Source: Lepisosteus oculatus (Eukaryota; Chordata; Actinopteri; Semionotiformes; Lepisosteidae). From it: 64,000 nt of DNA. Below the pieces are notes generated by a model. That model was not told where the DNA came from. It searched no databases and saw only the letters and a list, made by a program, of their open reading frames with translations. Positions 11,501-20,929 of the stretch are shown piece by piece. Position numbers and translations under genes: made by a program. Location of the stretch: positions 22,147,444 through 22,211,443 of the forward strand of contig NC_090703.1 in assembly GCF_040954835.1 (NCBI RefSeq), in the 5' to 3' direction. Every line of letters begins with the position of its first letter. Position 1 is the first letter of the stretch.

Positions 11501-13742
11501 CAGCACATAGTATTTTGCAAAAGTGACATGGGATATAAATAAAAGTGAGAAAATATACAATTTAAAAAATTGTAGTGCAGAGAATAATTCTTTCCTGCAC
11601 AACTCAACTTTCCTATAAGGTTTCTGATGTGTTTAAAGACATAATGTTTAACTGCATAAGCAAATATTGTTCTTCCTATTCTCATTTGTGGAAAAGCAAC
11701 TTTGGCTCATTCTATGCATGAGCTGTTTTCTGACATCAAATGCACTAGGCCTGGATTTGGTTTAGTGGTAACCATCTCCAAGCATCAAAAAGTCGAGCTT
11801 GTTTAATATAATGCAGTCCGAGCTAATTAGTGTGCCCTATAGGAGCTCAGCATTTTGCAAGTCATAATGAGCTGCACAGTTCAATTTCAGTTTTTTTTAA
11901 TAAGCCGGACGGTAGCCTTATTAAAGGGCCCTCACGATCAGAAGGGAAATTGTGTAGCAGCCGGAGATGGAAGCTTTGAGCCTGAGCTTTGCTTTTCAAT
12001 ATGGCTTGAAATGATATCAGCTTGAACACATTAGGAAACTACATGGTTGTCAAATAACTGCATACCTGCTCTTTTGTTGAGCAAATTTAACCATTAATTT
12101 CCAAACAAAAGATAAAAACAAAAGCTGAGGAAATACTGGAAGAAATGAAGAATGGGAAAAAATCAGACATACTATTGGTGTTTTTTATATCAGTGATGCA
12201 TTGCAAGACATTGTCATTCATAGCTACCTGTTCATATATAGTGCTAGTATATACAAATGTCCTGAATTGTCTGCAGCTGATTTCTCATGTCTTTTCTTGA
12301 ATTAAGCTATTTTGAGGGTTGTTAGTCATGGCAAAAAATGTTTTCAATCGCAATTTTTTAAAAACAAATGTTAACCTAATCTTAATTTTAAAATGCAAAC
12401 ATTATACTCTCTTTGTATAGCTGTAAAACTCTGAAGTCAACCTGAAGCTGCTTAAAGTTTTTATATTATCCTAATAGTATCAGAGCACCGTCTGTTTTTC
12501 AGATCTCCCTCCTCATTTTTATTCAAATGCAGACTTCACCAAAGAAACAGCCATCTAACAAAGCTTTATTTTTCTGTTGCAGGTATTTAGCTTTATACAA
12601 AGGCTTGATACCTAAAATAATGCGACTTGGACCAGGTAATACTTACTTTTAGTATAATGCTGTTCTTTAATGCTGTGTTGTCTAGAGACAGCATCTCCAG
12701 GGCTAGTTCTTTTTTACGTTTTTTATACCAGACTGTTGGAATGCTCGTGTCTTTAAGACTGCTAGATGTCTATATGCATAGGCATTTTCTCTGGATAGAT
12801 TATTCCTTTAAAAAAGTGTCCCTCATTGAGCCACTGTCTGTCCTGACTGTGAAATCTGTTTGCTCAATCATATGTATTTATCTTGGAAGTGTGTAGTCTC
12901 TGCTTGGCGGGGAATAGTGCCACAGGACCCTGTTGGGCATACCTGTAGGACAAACTATGAAGGTACTTTTTCATTTGCAAATGCACATTTATGTGTCTCT
13001 GACCATCCTCATTATTCAGTGCACTGAGCATGTACAGTGTGTGGCTTTTATGATTAAATAGAAAAATTCAGTGTGGCTTCATAATACAACATTAATGTAT
13101 ATTTTGGAGCATCCAGCTTTAATTCCAGACTCCTAGAGGTGTAAGACTATCCTTTAATCCTTTAAACCAAGTCTTTCATTTCTGAGTTGCTGTATGGCTC
13201 TTTGTAACCATTTGAGGATTAAATGGTTTGTACATACTCTAAAAGTGGAAGAAGATGCTCTTTCTAATACTGTGCTCCATGTATGGGCTGATGTTAAATA
13301 AGGGTCCTCAAGAAAGTCCCAGACATCACTTCTAATAAGGGAGCAATGGTGCCCATCAGGATTGAAAGTGCAAATTATCACACAATAGATGTTTTTCCAT
13401 TTCTCTAAAAATTCTGCCACGCAATTTTGCTTTCTTGTTGGAGTAAACTACCTCCAGACTTGATCGCCAGACTCTACATCACAAGTTTCATTCAATGCCC
13501 ATTTTGCCACATGGAGAACCCCAGACAATGGATTATAGATTTAAGAGTACCTTCTGACAAAACTTTCCACTAGGCTGCAAAGTTATTTAAAGGATTTCTT
13601 ATACTGTTGACAAATCACAGTAGCATTAAAGCATTTCATTAGTTTAGGTGTACTTTAACAACCTTCTCTTTTTTGTCCAGGGGGAGCAGTGATGCTACTA
13701 GTGTATGAATATACATATGGGTGGCTACAGAAGAATTGGTGA
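2463..13742 (+). CDS. SLC25A21: Mitochondrial 2-oxodicarboxylate carrier (3' half, five exons)
   Basis: SLC25A21 exchanges 2-oxoadipate for 2-oxoglutarate across the inner mitochondrial membrane, in the lysine, hydroxylysine and tryptophan breakdown pathway. The coding exons are 2463-2570, 3339-3503, 6684-6865, 12583-12635 and 13681-13742. All are bounded by AG/GT sites and keep one reading frame to a TGA, giving about 189 of the roughly 300 residues usual for the family. Two of the three mitochondrial-carrier signatures are visible: PFEVVKVSLQ (repeat 2) and PFDVAKSRIQGP (repeat 3). The second is followed by YKGLIPKIMRLGPG and the C-terminal helix ending in NW. The protein matches vertebrate SLC25A21 as I remember it nearly residue for residue in exons 3 to 5 of the visible set. 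The first half of the gene lies outside the window. It runs convergent to PAX9, as in other vertebrates. Confidence 0.97.
2571..3338 (+). other. SLC25A21: SLC25A21 intron (768 bp)
   Basis: This is an AT-rich intron between two confidently placed exons. I see no recognisable repeat or gene in it. A stretch of ATT and TAG triplets lies near 2990-3010. Confidence 0.85.
3339..3503 (+). CDS. SLC25A21: SLC25A21 exon, matrix helix and TM4
   Basis: This exon is 55 codons, phase 0 at both ends, with acceptor TTGCAG at 3333-3338 and donor GTAAAA at 3504. It reads QPSTFAQARYII and later GLNKGLTSTLGRHGVF, then the fourth membrane helix with YFGFYFNVKDM. The family-typical acidic residue and glycine before the matrix helix (human KEGWGLQG from memory) are replaced here by ANGFGLKG. 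Confidence 0.96.
3504..6683 (+). other. SLC25A21: SLC25A21 intron (3180 bp)
   Basis: This intron contains no gene and no transposon that I recognise. The interval of about 5840-6140 has a mixed-composition, non-repetitive look and is listed separately as a possible conserved noncoding element. The rest is ordinary AT-rich intron. Confidence 0.8.
5840..6140. promoter_or_regulatory. Possible conserved noncoding element
   Basis: This is a non-repetitive, moderately GC-balanced block in an AT-rich intron, with CCAATCA near 5864 and ATTAATTC near 5947. It has no frame of interest. The idea that it is a long-range PAX9 or NKX2 element rests only on composition and on the known habit of PAX9 regulatory elements to lie near SLC25A21. 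No alignment was possible. Confidence 0.22.
6684..6865 (+). CDS. SLC25A21: SLC25A21 exon, carrier repeat 3
   Basis: This exon is 182 bp, phase 0 in and phase 2 out, with acceptor TTACAG at 6678-6683 and donor GTGAGT at 6866. It encodes the fifth membrane helix and the repeat-3 signature: RKFAIGLASGTISS, then NIPFDVAKSRIQGPQPVPGE, then YRSCFQTMALVYREEG. This is the best-conserved part of the gene. The final glycine codon is split GG|G across the next intron. Confidence 0.98.
7140..7702 (+). mobile_element. 5S rRNA-derived SINE (SINE3/DeuSINE type), near full length
   Basis: The head at 7142-7250 is recognisably 5S rRNA: GCCATATCACCCTG, then AAGCTAAGCAG (box A region), then GGTCAGTACCTGGACGGGAG (box C region). 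The body has the conserved middle (TTCGGATGAGACG, GAGGTCCTGACTCTCTGTGG). The 3' tail is AAAGCGCTTTGAGTGG to GCGCTATATAAGTGTAAG, followed by an ATT microsatellite. This is the layout of 5S-headed SINEs known in fish and other vertebrates. It is mobilised by a partner LINE, not by itself. A CTCF-like motif lies at 7273-7286. Two other copies are in this window. Confidence 0.9.
7273..7286 (+). promoter_or_regulatory. CTCF-like motif inside the 5S-SINE
   Basis: CCAGCAGGGGGCGC fits the core of the vertebrate CTCF binding consensus at every position I can recall. It lies within the 5S-SINE, downstream of the 5S head. The same part of the copy at 56,400 is decayed, and the copy at 16,079 is truncated there. 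Binding is an inference. Confidence 0.5.
8130..8350. promoter_or_regulatory. Possible conserved noncoding element
   Basis: This is a non-repetitive intronic block with several homeodomain-type cores (TAATTGAATATT, ATTAATAATATGC, GCATTTAATG). It is suggested by texture only. No alignment was available. Confidence 0.2.
8561..8885 (+). mobile_element. tRNA-type V-SINE with target-site duplication
   Basis: The body has the strongly conserved V-SINE centre: GGAGTTTGTGTGTTCTC, CATGGGTTTCCTCTGGGTG, TTTCTTCCCACAGTCCAAAA. It also has the start CATGGTGGCGTAGTG and the end ATAAAGCCTTAAG. ATTGGGTGAG is present at 8551-8560 and again at 8886-8895, a perfect 10-bp target duplication. That fixes both ends and suggests a fairly recent insertion. 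Confidence 0.9.
10487..10630 (-). repeat. Foldback repeat, possible Penelope-like remnant (copy 1)
   Basis: Two inverted arms, about 10513-10555 and 10586-10627, both carry the words CCATGCTGAA / TTCAGCATGG and AAGGTTTAT-like tracts around a short loop. Read on the - strand the loop gives AGAAGGCTCCACAGCTGAAA, and the outer flank reads GCTGACGCAGCTACC. The same words occur in copy 2 at 18180-18345. I believe they belong to a widespread fish/vertebrate family, perhaps Penelope-like, but the class is uncertain. Confidence 0.6.
11085..11330 (+). repeat. G-rich dispersed repeat, copy A
   Basis: This copy shares GAGGAATGAACCAGGGAG and a following AGCTGCTGCAAGGGTGAG-type stretch with blocks at 26540-26790 and 27405-27640. 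The copies end in a tract that tends to read AATTGGCTTAATTAACCC. The family and its class are unknown to me. I see no coding content. Confidence 0.45.
11740..12030. promoter_or_regulatory. Possible conserved noncoding element
   Basis: This non-repetitive block differs from its surroundings in texture. It carries many homeodomain-type cores (TTTAATATAATGC, GAGCTAATTAGTG, GTCATAATGAGC, GCCTTATTAAAG). It is the most convincing element candidate in this intron by eye. Its identity as a PAX9/NKX2 landscape element is an inference. Confidence 0.33.
12583..12635 (+). CDS. SLC25A21: SLC25A21 exon, last matrix helix
   Basis: This exon is 53 bp, with acceptor GTTGCAG ending at 12582 and donor GTAATA at 12636. 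It completes a split glycine and reads YLALYKGLIPKIMRLGP, with a final base that starts the next glycine. This matches the family motif between the repeat-3 matrix helix and the sixth membrane helix. Confidence 0.96.
12636..13680 (+). other. SLC25A21: SLC25A21 last intron (1045 bp)
   Basis: This intron lies between two firm exons and ends in TTTTTTGTCCAG. It contains an 88-codon open frame on the - strand at 13154-13420 with no recognisable domain. Nothing else is identified. Confidence 0.85.
13681..13742 (+). CDS. SLC25A21: SLC25A21 terminal coding exon
   Basis: It starts directly after the CAG at 13678-13680 and encodes GGAVMLLVYEYTYGWLQKNW followed by TGA at 13740-13742. This is the sixth membrane helix and C terminus, the same length as human as I recall it. 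Confidence 0.97.
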
Positions 13743-14005
13743 AGGACTCTCCTCCCGTTTGGAAGAATCTGAGACCATCCGACCAGTGATTTCTTTTAAC
13801 TTAAGAAGATACCAAATTTTGTACAGCATGTTTTTTTTCTGGCCCTCACACATTCTCACATTGTCTTTCGTTATCGAAGTAACATGCGCATAATCTGGAA
13901 ACACATTATTTTTAAACAAAGAAATGTCATGCCAGATTTCATGATGTCTTCAATCTGATCTCTGCATTTGAAAAAACTTTCTGCAATAAATCCTGATGCA
14001 TCTTG
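13743..14005 (+). other. SLC25A21: SLC25A21 3' UTR (probable)
   Basis: This is the sequence after the stop codon up to shortly beyond the first AATAAA, at 13985-13990. The UTR may be longer, because another AATAAA lies near 14396. The end point is a guess. Confidence 0.5.
13985..13990 (+). terminator. SLC25A21: Candidate poly(A) signal of SLC25A21
   Basis: This is the first canonical AATAAA after the stop codon, about 240 bases downstream. Use is not proven. Confidence 0.45.
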
Positions 14006-15691
14006 GGTGAAAGTGGATAACCCTCTTGCATAATAAGAGTTATGTTAAAGGTTTTATACAGAATTGGACCATTTTCTTTGCACAGTCACGGCAGAATTCC
14101 TGTTTTATTGCTATTCTCAATGTACAACACCATATCGAACACAAGCATTTGAATTAATTTAATATAATTTTAATTAATAAATATAATCAAATTTCTGAGT
14201 TGACGCAGGTTTTTAAATGTATTAATTTTGATTAATATAGTATAATATAATTAAAAGAATGTTAATTATATTGGTTTCTCTGAACATAGTTACTTTCTAC
14301 TAGTAAAAATGTAATTCTCTCCAAATTCTAAGCAGCACCTGAAATACGTACATTTTCACAATAATACCCAGAACTGCCCGAGTTTTCTCATTTCAAATAA
14401 ACTCCTATTTTCCCAGAACACTTTTGGCCATCATCATGCTAATAAAACGACTTCCTCATCAATGTCTGGTCTGTTATAAAAGGAGAGACAATTGCTGATA
14501 GATGTAATGATACGAGTGTAACTACAACAGGAGTACAAAATGCAAGAATCCTCCACTATTTATATACGCTATTCACAAAAAGGTAGGGAGTTTTGGGTCT
14601 TGGTAAAAAAAAAATCTTTCCAAAAGGATGAGAAAAAGACCTCATTAGATAACAGACTTTGCTGTTGACAGATCAAGCCATGGTTAGTTATAATAACCTA
14701 TTTGGTGATCACAAATCTCTCATTGCCATTATCAAGGCTCCAGTTCAGTATCATGATGAAGGTCAGTTCACCTTGCACTGAAATGACAGCAAGCACCTCT
14801 GCTGACTGATTGGGTTTAGGGTTCAATTGGCTTAATGTCTGATCTCAACCCTCAACCACATGATTGCCTGGAACTGGATGGGGTGACATTTTGTATGTGG
14901 AATTCCATTTACACGTGGAATCTTTTGAATAGGACCAGTGCTGGGATCCATGGGTCCAGTGAGGGGATAGTGGAGGCCTGAATGCAGTCAAAGCTTTGTT
15001 TCATGGGGGTTCCACTGTAGCTGTTGACTCTATTTGAGGGTTGAGACCTGTAGGAGAAACCACTTGGGGATGGGTAAGTGGGGTTCATGTGGGGCAAAGA
15101 ATCGTTATTTTTATTTTTGGAATGTAAATATTTCTCCACAAAAAAAACAGATTTGTAGGCTATTGAACAATATACACCATCAATGCCAGTCTGTTATTGA
15201 CATTTGTAAGGGTATTTTCTGATACTGACATTCTGGAATTTTATGATTATGGGGGTATATGATTTTAGACCCTATTTTTACTTTAAAATTCCACAATTGT
15301 CATCTTCTGTGTTTTGTTGGCAGTAATAAGGTAATGATCTTTTACATTTATGTGATTGGCTCTTATGAGAGATTTTTGAAAATGCAGTGAATGAGTTAAA
15401 ATCCTGAACATTTTGTGAGTAGTATATTTACAAATTCCTGAATTACTCATGCTGTACAAACTAAAACTAAAAGGTTCAGTTGTACTGTTAGAAATGTATT
15501 AAAAGTTCTAAATGTCTTTTTAAGGAAGACTGAAAACACTTTATTGCTAAAAAAAATAATAGAAGCTTGATATATGAATGTGTATTTATGCATACTCCTT
15601 CTCCTGTCTATACAGTTTTAGAATTAAGGTTTGTAAGAGGGGACAAAGTGGATATATAATGCAAAGTGCACATTAGAATAATATTGTCTAT

Positions 15692-15960
15692 CCATCTACC
15701 CATTTTGTAACAACTGTTACCAATTCAGGATCACAGTGGAGCCAGAGCCTGTCCTGGCAAGTAATGGGCACAAGGCAGGACACACCCTGAACAGGAGAAC
15801 AATCCATCACAAGACAGACAGACACACACACACACTCACACCTAGAGCCAGTTAACCTACCAGTATGTCTTTAGACTGGTGGAGGAAACCAGAGCACCTA
15901 AAGGAAACGCACACAAACAGGGAGAACATACAAACTGCAAAAAATTACATGTTGGGGCAT
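15692..15960 (-). mobile_element. V-SINE, old copy
   Basis: Reverse complement of the V-SINE body: AGCCAGAGCCTGTCCTGGCA, CAGTTAACCTACCAGTATG, GGAGGAAACCAGAGCACC, GGGAGAACATACAAACT. A CA microsatellite at 15819-15835 sits where other copies have a TG tract. The 15960-16070 flank may be its diverged head. Confidence 0.8.
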
Positions 15961-16078
15961 TATCTACGCCGGAGTGCAAAAACTGGAGGCACCCAAACTG
16001 CCAAAAAACGATATAATCTGATCCCCCATTAATGGGTCTCATTGGTCTTCCACATACTGCCACTGTGGTGACAAACCA

Positions 16079-16497
16079 ATAATAATAAAATTATTGCTTA
16101 TACTTATATAGCACTTTTCTGGACACTCCACTCAAAGAGCTTTACAGGTAACGGGGACCCTCCATCACCACCAATGTGCAGCATCCACCTGGATGATGCA
16201 ACGGCAGCTATAGTGCGCCAGAACGCTCACCACACATCAGCTATCAGTGGAGAGGAGAGCAGAGTAATGAAGCCAGTTCATAGATGGGGATTATTAGGAG
16301 GCCATGATCGGTAAGGGCCAATGGGAAATTTGGCCAGGACGCCGGGGTTACACCCCTACTCTTTTCGAGAAATGTCCTGGGATTTTTAATGACCACAGAG
16401 TCAGGACCTCGGTTTTATGTATAATCCATAAGGACGGTGCCTGTTTACAGTATACTGGGGCATTAGGACCCACATGGACCACAGGGTGAGCGCCTGT
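16079..16497 (-). mobile_element. 5S-type SINE, 5'-truncated (5S head missing)
   Basis: Reverse complement of the body and tail of the 7140-7702 element: ATATAGCACTTTTCTGGACA, CATCCACCTGGATGATGCAA, TCAGGACCTCGGTTTTA, CCACATGGACCACAGGGTGA. It stops at the equivalent of the CTCF-like segment, so the 5S-derived promoter is absent. That is usual for incomplete reverse transcription. Confidence 0.88.
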
Positions 16498-16639
16498 GTT
16501 GTTGTTATGTTGTTGGTTTGGCAACATAAGTACTGGTAATTGTAATCGGCTGGGTAAATTAGTGAATATAACCGGCAAAATAATCTGGAATAATCAAATC
16601 AATTTAAGCATTCTTTACAAACAGAGGGTGACTAAAAAG

Positions 16640-16945
16640 CCAAAACCATCACAGAGTGTGTGTCTCACCCCCTCCTTTGTAAATTCACACTTCTCCCATC
16701 TGGAAGATGCCTCTGTGCCCCCAGGTGTAAAACCAACAGACTCAGAAAATCTTTCATTCCCACTGCAATCACACTCTTAAACAGTGCAGAGTAACTACCT
16801 TGTCTCTTGTTTCTTTTCTCCTGTAACACTTCTGTATTCTCTTCCCTTTTGATGATGTGTATTTGCCATTGTGTTGTGTTCGACTGTGCCGTAAAACAAA
16901 TATCCCCTAGGGGACAATAAAGCTCGAATTGAAATTGAATTGAAC
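16640..16945 (+). mobile_element. LINE 3' end (L2/CR1/Rex1-like), remnant
   Basis: One frame near 16700-16790 reads CKTNRLRKSFIPTAITLLNS, a motif typical of the C terminus of fish LINE ORF2 proteins. It is followed by a 3' UTR ending in CCTAGGGGACAATAAAGC and an AATTGAA-type tail at 16925-16942. No reverse transcriptase core remains. Confidence 0.65.
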
Positions 16946-17689
16946 CTGTTCTGAACTATTTACAGTACAGATGCTGGGGCCTGTACCACAAATATGAACA
17001 CCTGATATGAACACCATCAAAGCCATATTGGGTTACATGAATGCTGAGAAAGTCAGAAGGCAACCAAACAATGTGGAAGAATTGCAGAAAGTGTTAAGAA
17101 CATCATTCCACAGTCGTTCATTCATAAACTGTATGAGAATACGAGAACAAGATGTCAAGCTTACAAGTCAAATGTTGATGTTCATTTGTCCTTGTCATTC
17201 TTTTTGTAATAATTATTTGTGCTTATGTTAACACATAATTACTTAATGTAGCTTGAATTATATTCCCGCTTTGTCCTCTCTTTCCAGAATTATTTCCAGC
17301 ACACTATGTCTCACAGTGAGTAACAATGTACTTATAGGAAAGGCCTGCCTATGGATAATGTCTATTCTTTTCAGTCTTTATTCCACAGTAATACTTCCAG
17401 TTCAACTCAGGAAACTTGTGTTGTTGAAAAAAATGTTGTTCTGATCACTTGATTTTTTGTCAATAGAACAATTATTCGCTAGTTTTGTTCAAACGTAATG
17501 TTAATAACTTTTTTTTTATTTCAGTGAAGCCTGATTTGGCTCTCTAGTTTTGTTTTTCGTTAACAGATAATACTATCTTCAAACCATGTATCTCTCTATG
17601 ATTTGCAATTTATCCCTTTTCCTTACTTTTCACATCTGATTTCAGTGATGCGCTTGGTAGCAATTTAATTTAGTCTGTCAAATAAAAGA

Positions 17690-18130
17690 CATTGTCTCGT
17701 TTCGTTTTATTTAATGTCAAAGTCCGTTTGGTGATTGTCTTCAGGAGAAATGGATTGACTTTGACAGCCCTGTATTATGTGGAGACTATCTTTAGACTGT
17801 AGGGCGGAAGTATTGGAGCAATCTCCCATTAAAGCCTCCATAATTCGTATCATCTCCCTCTCACTGACCTCGGGAAGAGCAGCTCTCTGGGAAAACACAT
17901 GTTATGTAGGGCTCAATGAGCAGCAGGCAGGTAAACTGGCCTGAGAACATGAATTTGTTATTTGAGATGTGCTGTGAGATCCTAATGAATGCGAAAGATG
18001 GGCAGATGTATTAGAAGTTTGCGAAACTCCATTAGCTGAGAGAAGCACAGTCTAACCAACAGCCTCCACTTTCACCCTCTTCGCTTTCGCTAGGAAACTG
18101 CTGCAAGGGTGTAAGTCACGTGCGTGAGAA
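17690..18130. promoter_or_regulatory. Possible conserved noncoding element
   Basis: This is a non-repetitive block with a high-complexity sequence, including CCCATTAAAGCCTCCATAAT and GAAACTCCATTAGCTGAG. Texture and position between the convergent genes suggest a regulatory island. Conservation could not be tested. Confidence 0.3.
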
Positions 18131-18179
18131 ATGGGCAAAGGCATGACCTGAAGGCGAGAAGGCGGCTATATAATGTTAT

Positions 18180-18345
18180 GGAACAAGTAATAGGTTTATT
18201 CTATGCTGGAGAAAAATAAGAAAGAAAACACAACGTTTCAGCAGTGGAAGAAGGCTCCACAGCCGAAACGTTGTTTTTTCTTTCTTATTTTTTTCAGCAA
18301 GGAATAAACCTATTAGTCGTTCCTTTGCAGCCTACTCATGCTTGA
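18180..18345 (+). repeat. Foldback repeat, possible Penelope-like remnant (copy 2)
   Basis: Inverted arms of about 58 bases (18180-18238 and 18266-18322), nearly 90% alike by eye, surround AGAAGGCTCCACAGCCGAAA. The right flank reads GCAGCCTACTCATGCT. It is related to copy 1 at 10487-10630. AAGGCT-loop-AGCC-GAAAC looks like hammerhead ribozyme stem II plus GAAA, but the CUGANGA part is degraded. Confidence 0.65.
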
Positions 18346-20929
18346 ATAGAAATGCAAAAATAAACACTTCCGGGAATTTCAAATTTGAATGCACCATTGC
18401 CTGTTTACCTTTATGAAATATAAGGTGTATTTGGATTTATTTGTGTACAGAAGAAATTATCTTAAAATGGCTCCATCATTACCTGCTTTTGTTCGTTTTC
18501 TCTCAGACTGCAGATCTGCATTTGGGTAGAGACAAGAGTCTTTCTGCCAGCCGGGATATTTCAAGTTTCTCGTCTCAGTCTTTCAACTGAACTGTGTGTG
18601 TTTAACACCCTGTAAACTTAATGAGCGTGTGCATTTAAAAAATGCATGGACAATAGCTTCTATAAGCACTTCTTCGATTTCCCCCTGTAGATCACAGACC
18701 GTTCAAATGTAACTAAGTATTTATGTATGTTTGTGAAACTTGTTACTAAATATAAGCAATTAAGAAACGCGTCAATTAAGAAAAGAGAATTTCCTTATAA
18801 ATACATAAGAAACAACTGGATAACAAACGTGTACAATGTAACTGGTTATTGAAAGGTAAAACCAAATCATCCTTAAAGATCGACGTTTCTTCAGTGAATC
18901 AGTTTATATCGTTATTTTAAAGGGTGTATAGCGTAAAGTGTTTTAGAGAAAAACGAAATCGAACTTTCGACACATTCGTGAGTTTTGTCTTTCTATGCGA
19001 GGTCACTCCGAAGAGAATGTACAACTTAAAAATCTATAGATTGTTTTGCTCATCTCCTTTCCTAGTTGTTTACTTGGGAACCACGAGGTGTTTTACCTGG
19101 TCATTGTTTCTTCGGAAATCTCTTTCCTCATGCCTTTCTTCGGAGAGGTATATTATTTAAAGTAATATTGTGCCAAATTCTCATCAGACAAATTCTCATT
19201 TCAACTCTGCATTTGTGTGTAAACCAAACATGACACAAGTCAAAAACGTATTTATGAGATGGTATTCGAAATGGAAGTACTACACTGGTAAATTCACGAC
19301 TCTCGAAATCTCTCGAACTCTTAAATAAGTCGATGATGGCCTGTATAAAGTACTATTTTATTGTAAATATGATTTCTTATTAATGAAGTGGAATTCTGTT
19401 TGGGAAGGTTTGTGTGAAGGACAGTGCGCACTTAGAAATAAATATTACAATTGTCAATTGTATTGCGGTAAAATATACCATATAATGTAAGTCCCTAAGA
19501 AGGTTACAATTGATGAAGTCTCCATCTTGGATGTGCTTGATTCGGTCCAAATAGAAGAGGCATACAAGCGAGGGGTCTGGTGACAGATATGTGAGTAATA
19601 TATCAGATAAAAATAATGCCTGCAACTGAAAAACACTGTCCCGGAATTTATAAGCTGTCTGTTTTTTGCATGATATTCCCTTACAGCAGCAAAAATAAAT
19701 AATGTTATGCGGTGTATTTGTTTGGCACAGTTGTAAAATATTTGTCAAAATGTCTGTCAAACCTGCCATAACCTCATTTGTCTTTCAAAAGATATAAATC
19801 CCTCCTAGGAATTCTGAAATAGGGGTAACATTGTTTGCCTGCTATTATTGAGAAGTATCTCCTCCCTGTAGTGAGAGCTGAGTGCAGTATGATAGAGATT
19901 GCAGTCTACATTACTGTGACTGCAGTTTGTCCTTTTGTCATTGCTGCTTTTTAATGCTGTGTCTAAATATAACTTACCTAAACCATTTTCTTATTCCTGA
20001 CTACAAGAAAATTAGATCATGTGTAAGATTCAGGGTGTTGAATAATATGACAATGATAATTGCATTTTTTCCTGTAGTAATTAATTGTCTGTTACTTGCG
20101 TTATACTGCAGTCAAAGTACTAGTCTATATACAGCAGGTACTATTTCCTGGACAATCTTGAACCTAATTACTTTTGCACTAATTATGGGAAATAATGTTG
20201 TCTACACAAGAATAAGTATTTTAAGGAGTTATTTCTCTGTTAATATACTTCATTTTAAACTGGTTGTTTTTTAAATCATAAACTGCTGTCAAGAAAGCTT
20301 TAGCCAAAATTACCTCCTTTTATCCTTTTTGTACTCAAAGTCATTCATGTATCAAATAGCTCAGCAAATGCTAAAATAACAATGCTAAGAAATACCAATA
20401 CCCAAAAAGCTAAAATTAGGTGGCATCAAATGCTTGCCATTTTACAGAGTAGTTGGGATTTCTTTCTTCTTATTCTAAGGAAAGGCATTTTTTTCTCATA
20501 AGTCAGAGTTTCCAATACATTTAACTTCTGGTATCGTATGGGAATTAAGAATGAAGTTGTCTGTTTTTTTTAGGCAATCGTCACCTTCTTTGTTATTTAA
20601 AGACAAACGAATCTGCAGCCTCGTGTTTCAAATTCACAAAATACCAAGGGATCACTAATCAGGTTTTCTCTTCTGCCAAAAACTACTCATAGCCTTGAAT
20701 ACCATGCTGATAGCATAATGGTTTGCATTATGGTTTGAAAGTGTAAATCATTTTGCAGAGTTCAATGGATTAATGGACTTGTGGGGTATGTGGTACAGAA
20801 TATATATTTGCTAGTGCAACTGTATTTCTTGCTTAAACAACACTGGAAAATTACTTTATCCTTCTGTAAAACTATTTCATTTGGACTAAAATGAAACAAC
20901 AAGCTATGTGATTAAATCAAATGACCCTG

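Larger units (their letters stand above)
6866..12582 (+). other. SLC25A21: SLC25A21 intron (5717 bp)
   Basis: This long intron holds several inserted repeats, listed separately: a full 5S-headed SINE (7140-7702), a V-SINE (8561-8885), a foldback element (10487-10630) and a G-rich repeat (11085-11330). It also holds two possible noncoding elements, near 8130-8350 and 11740-12030. An open frame on the - strand at 9139-9555 (138 codons) has no recognisable domain and is not called as a gene. Confidence 0.85.

Noticed and set aside
19882..20274. 130-codon hydrophobic open frame, + strand
   Set aside because: AT-rich sequence gives hydrophobic residues by composition; no recognisable family motif.
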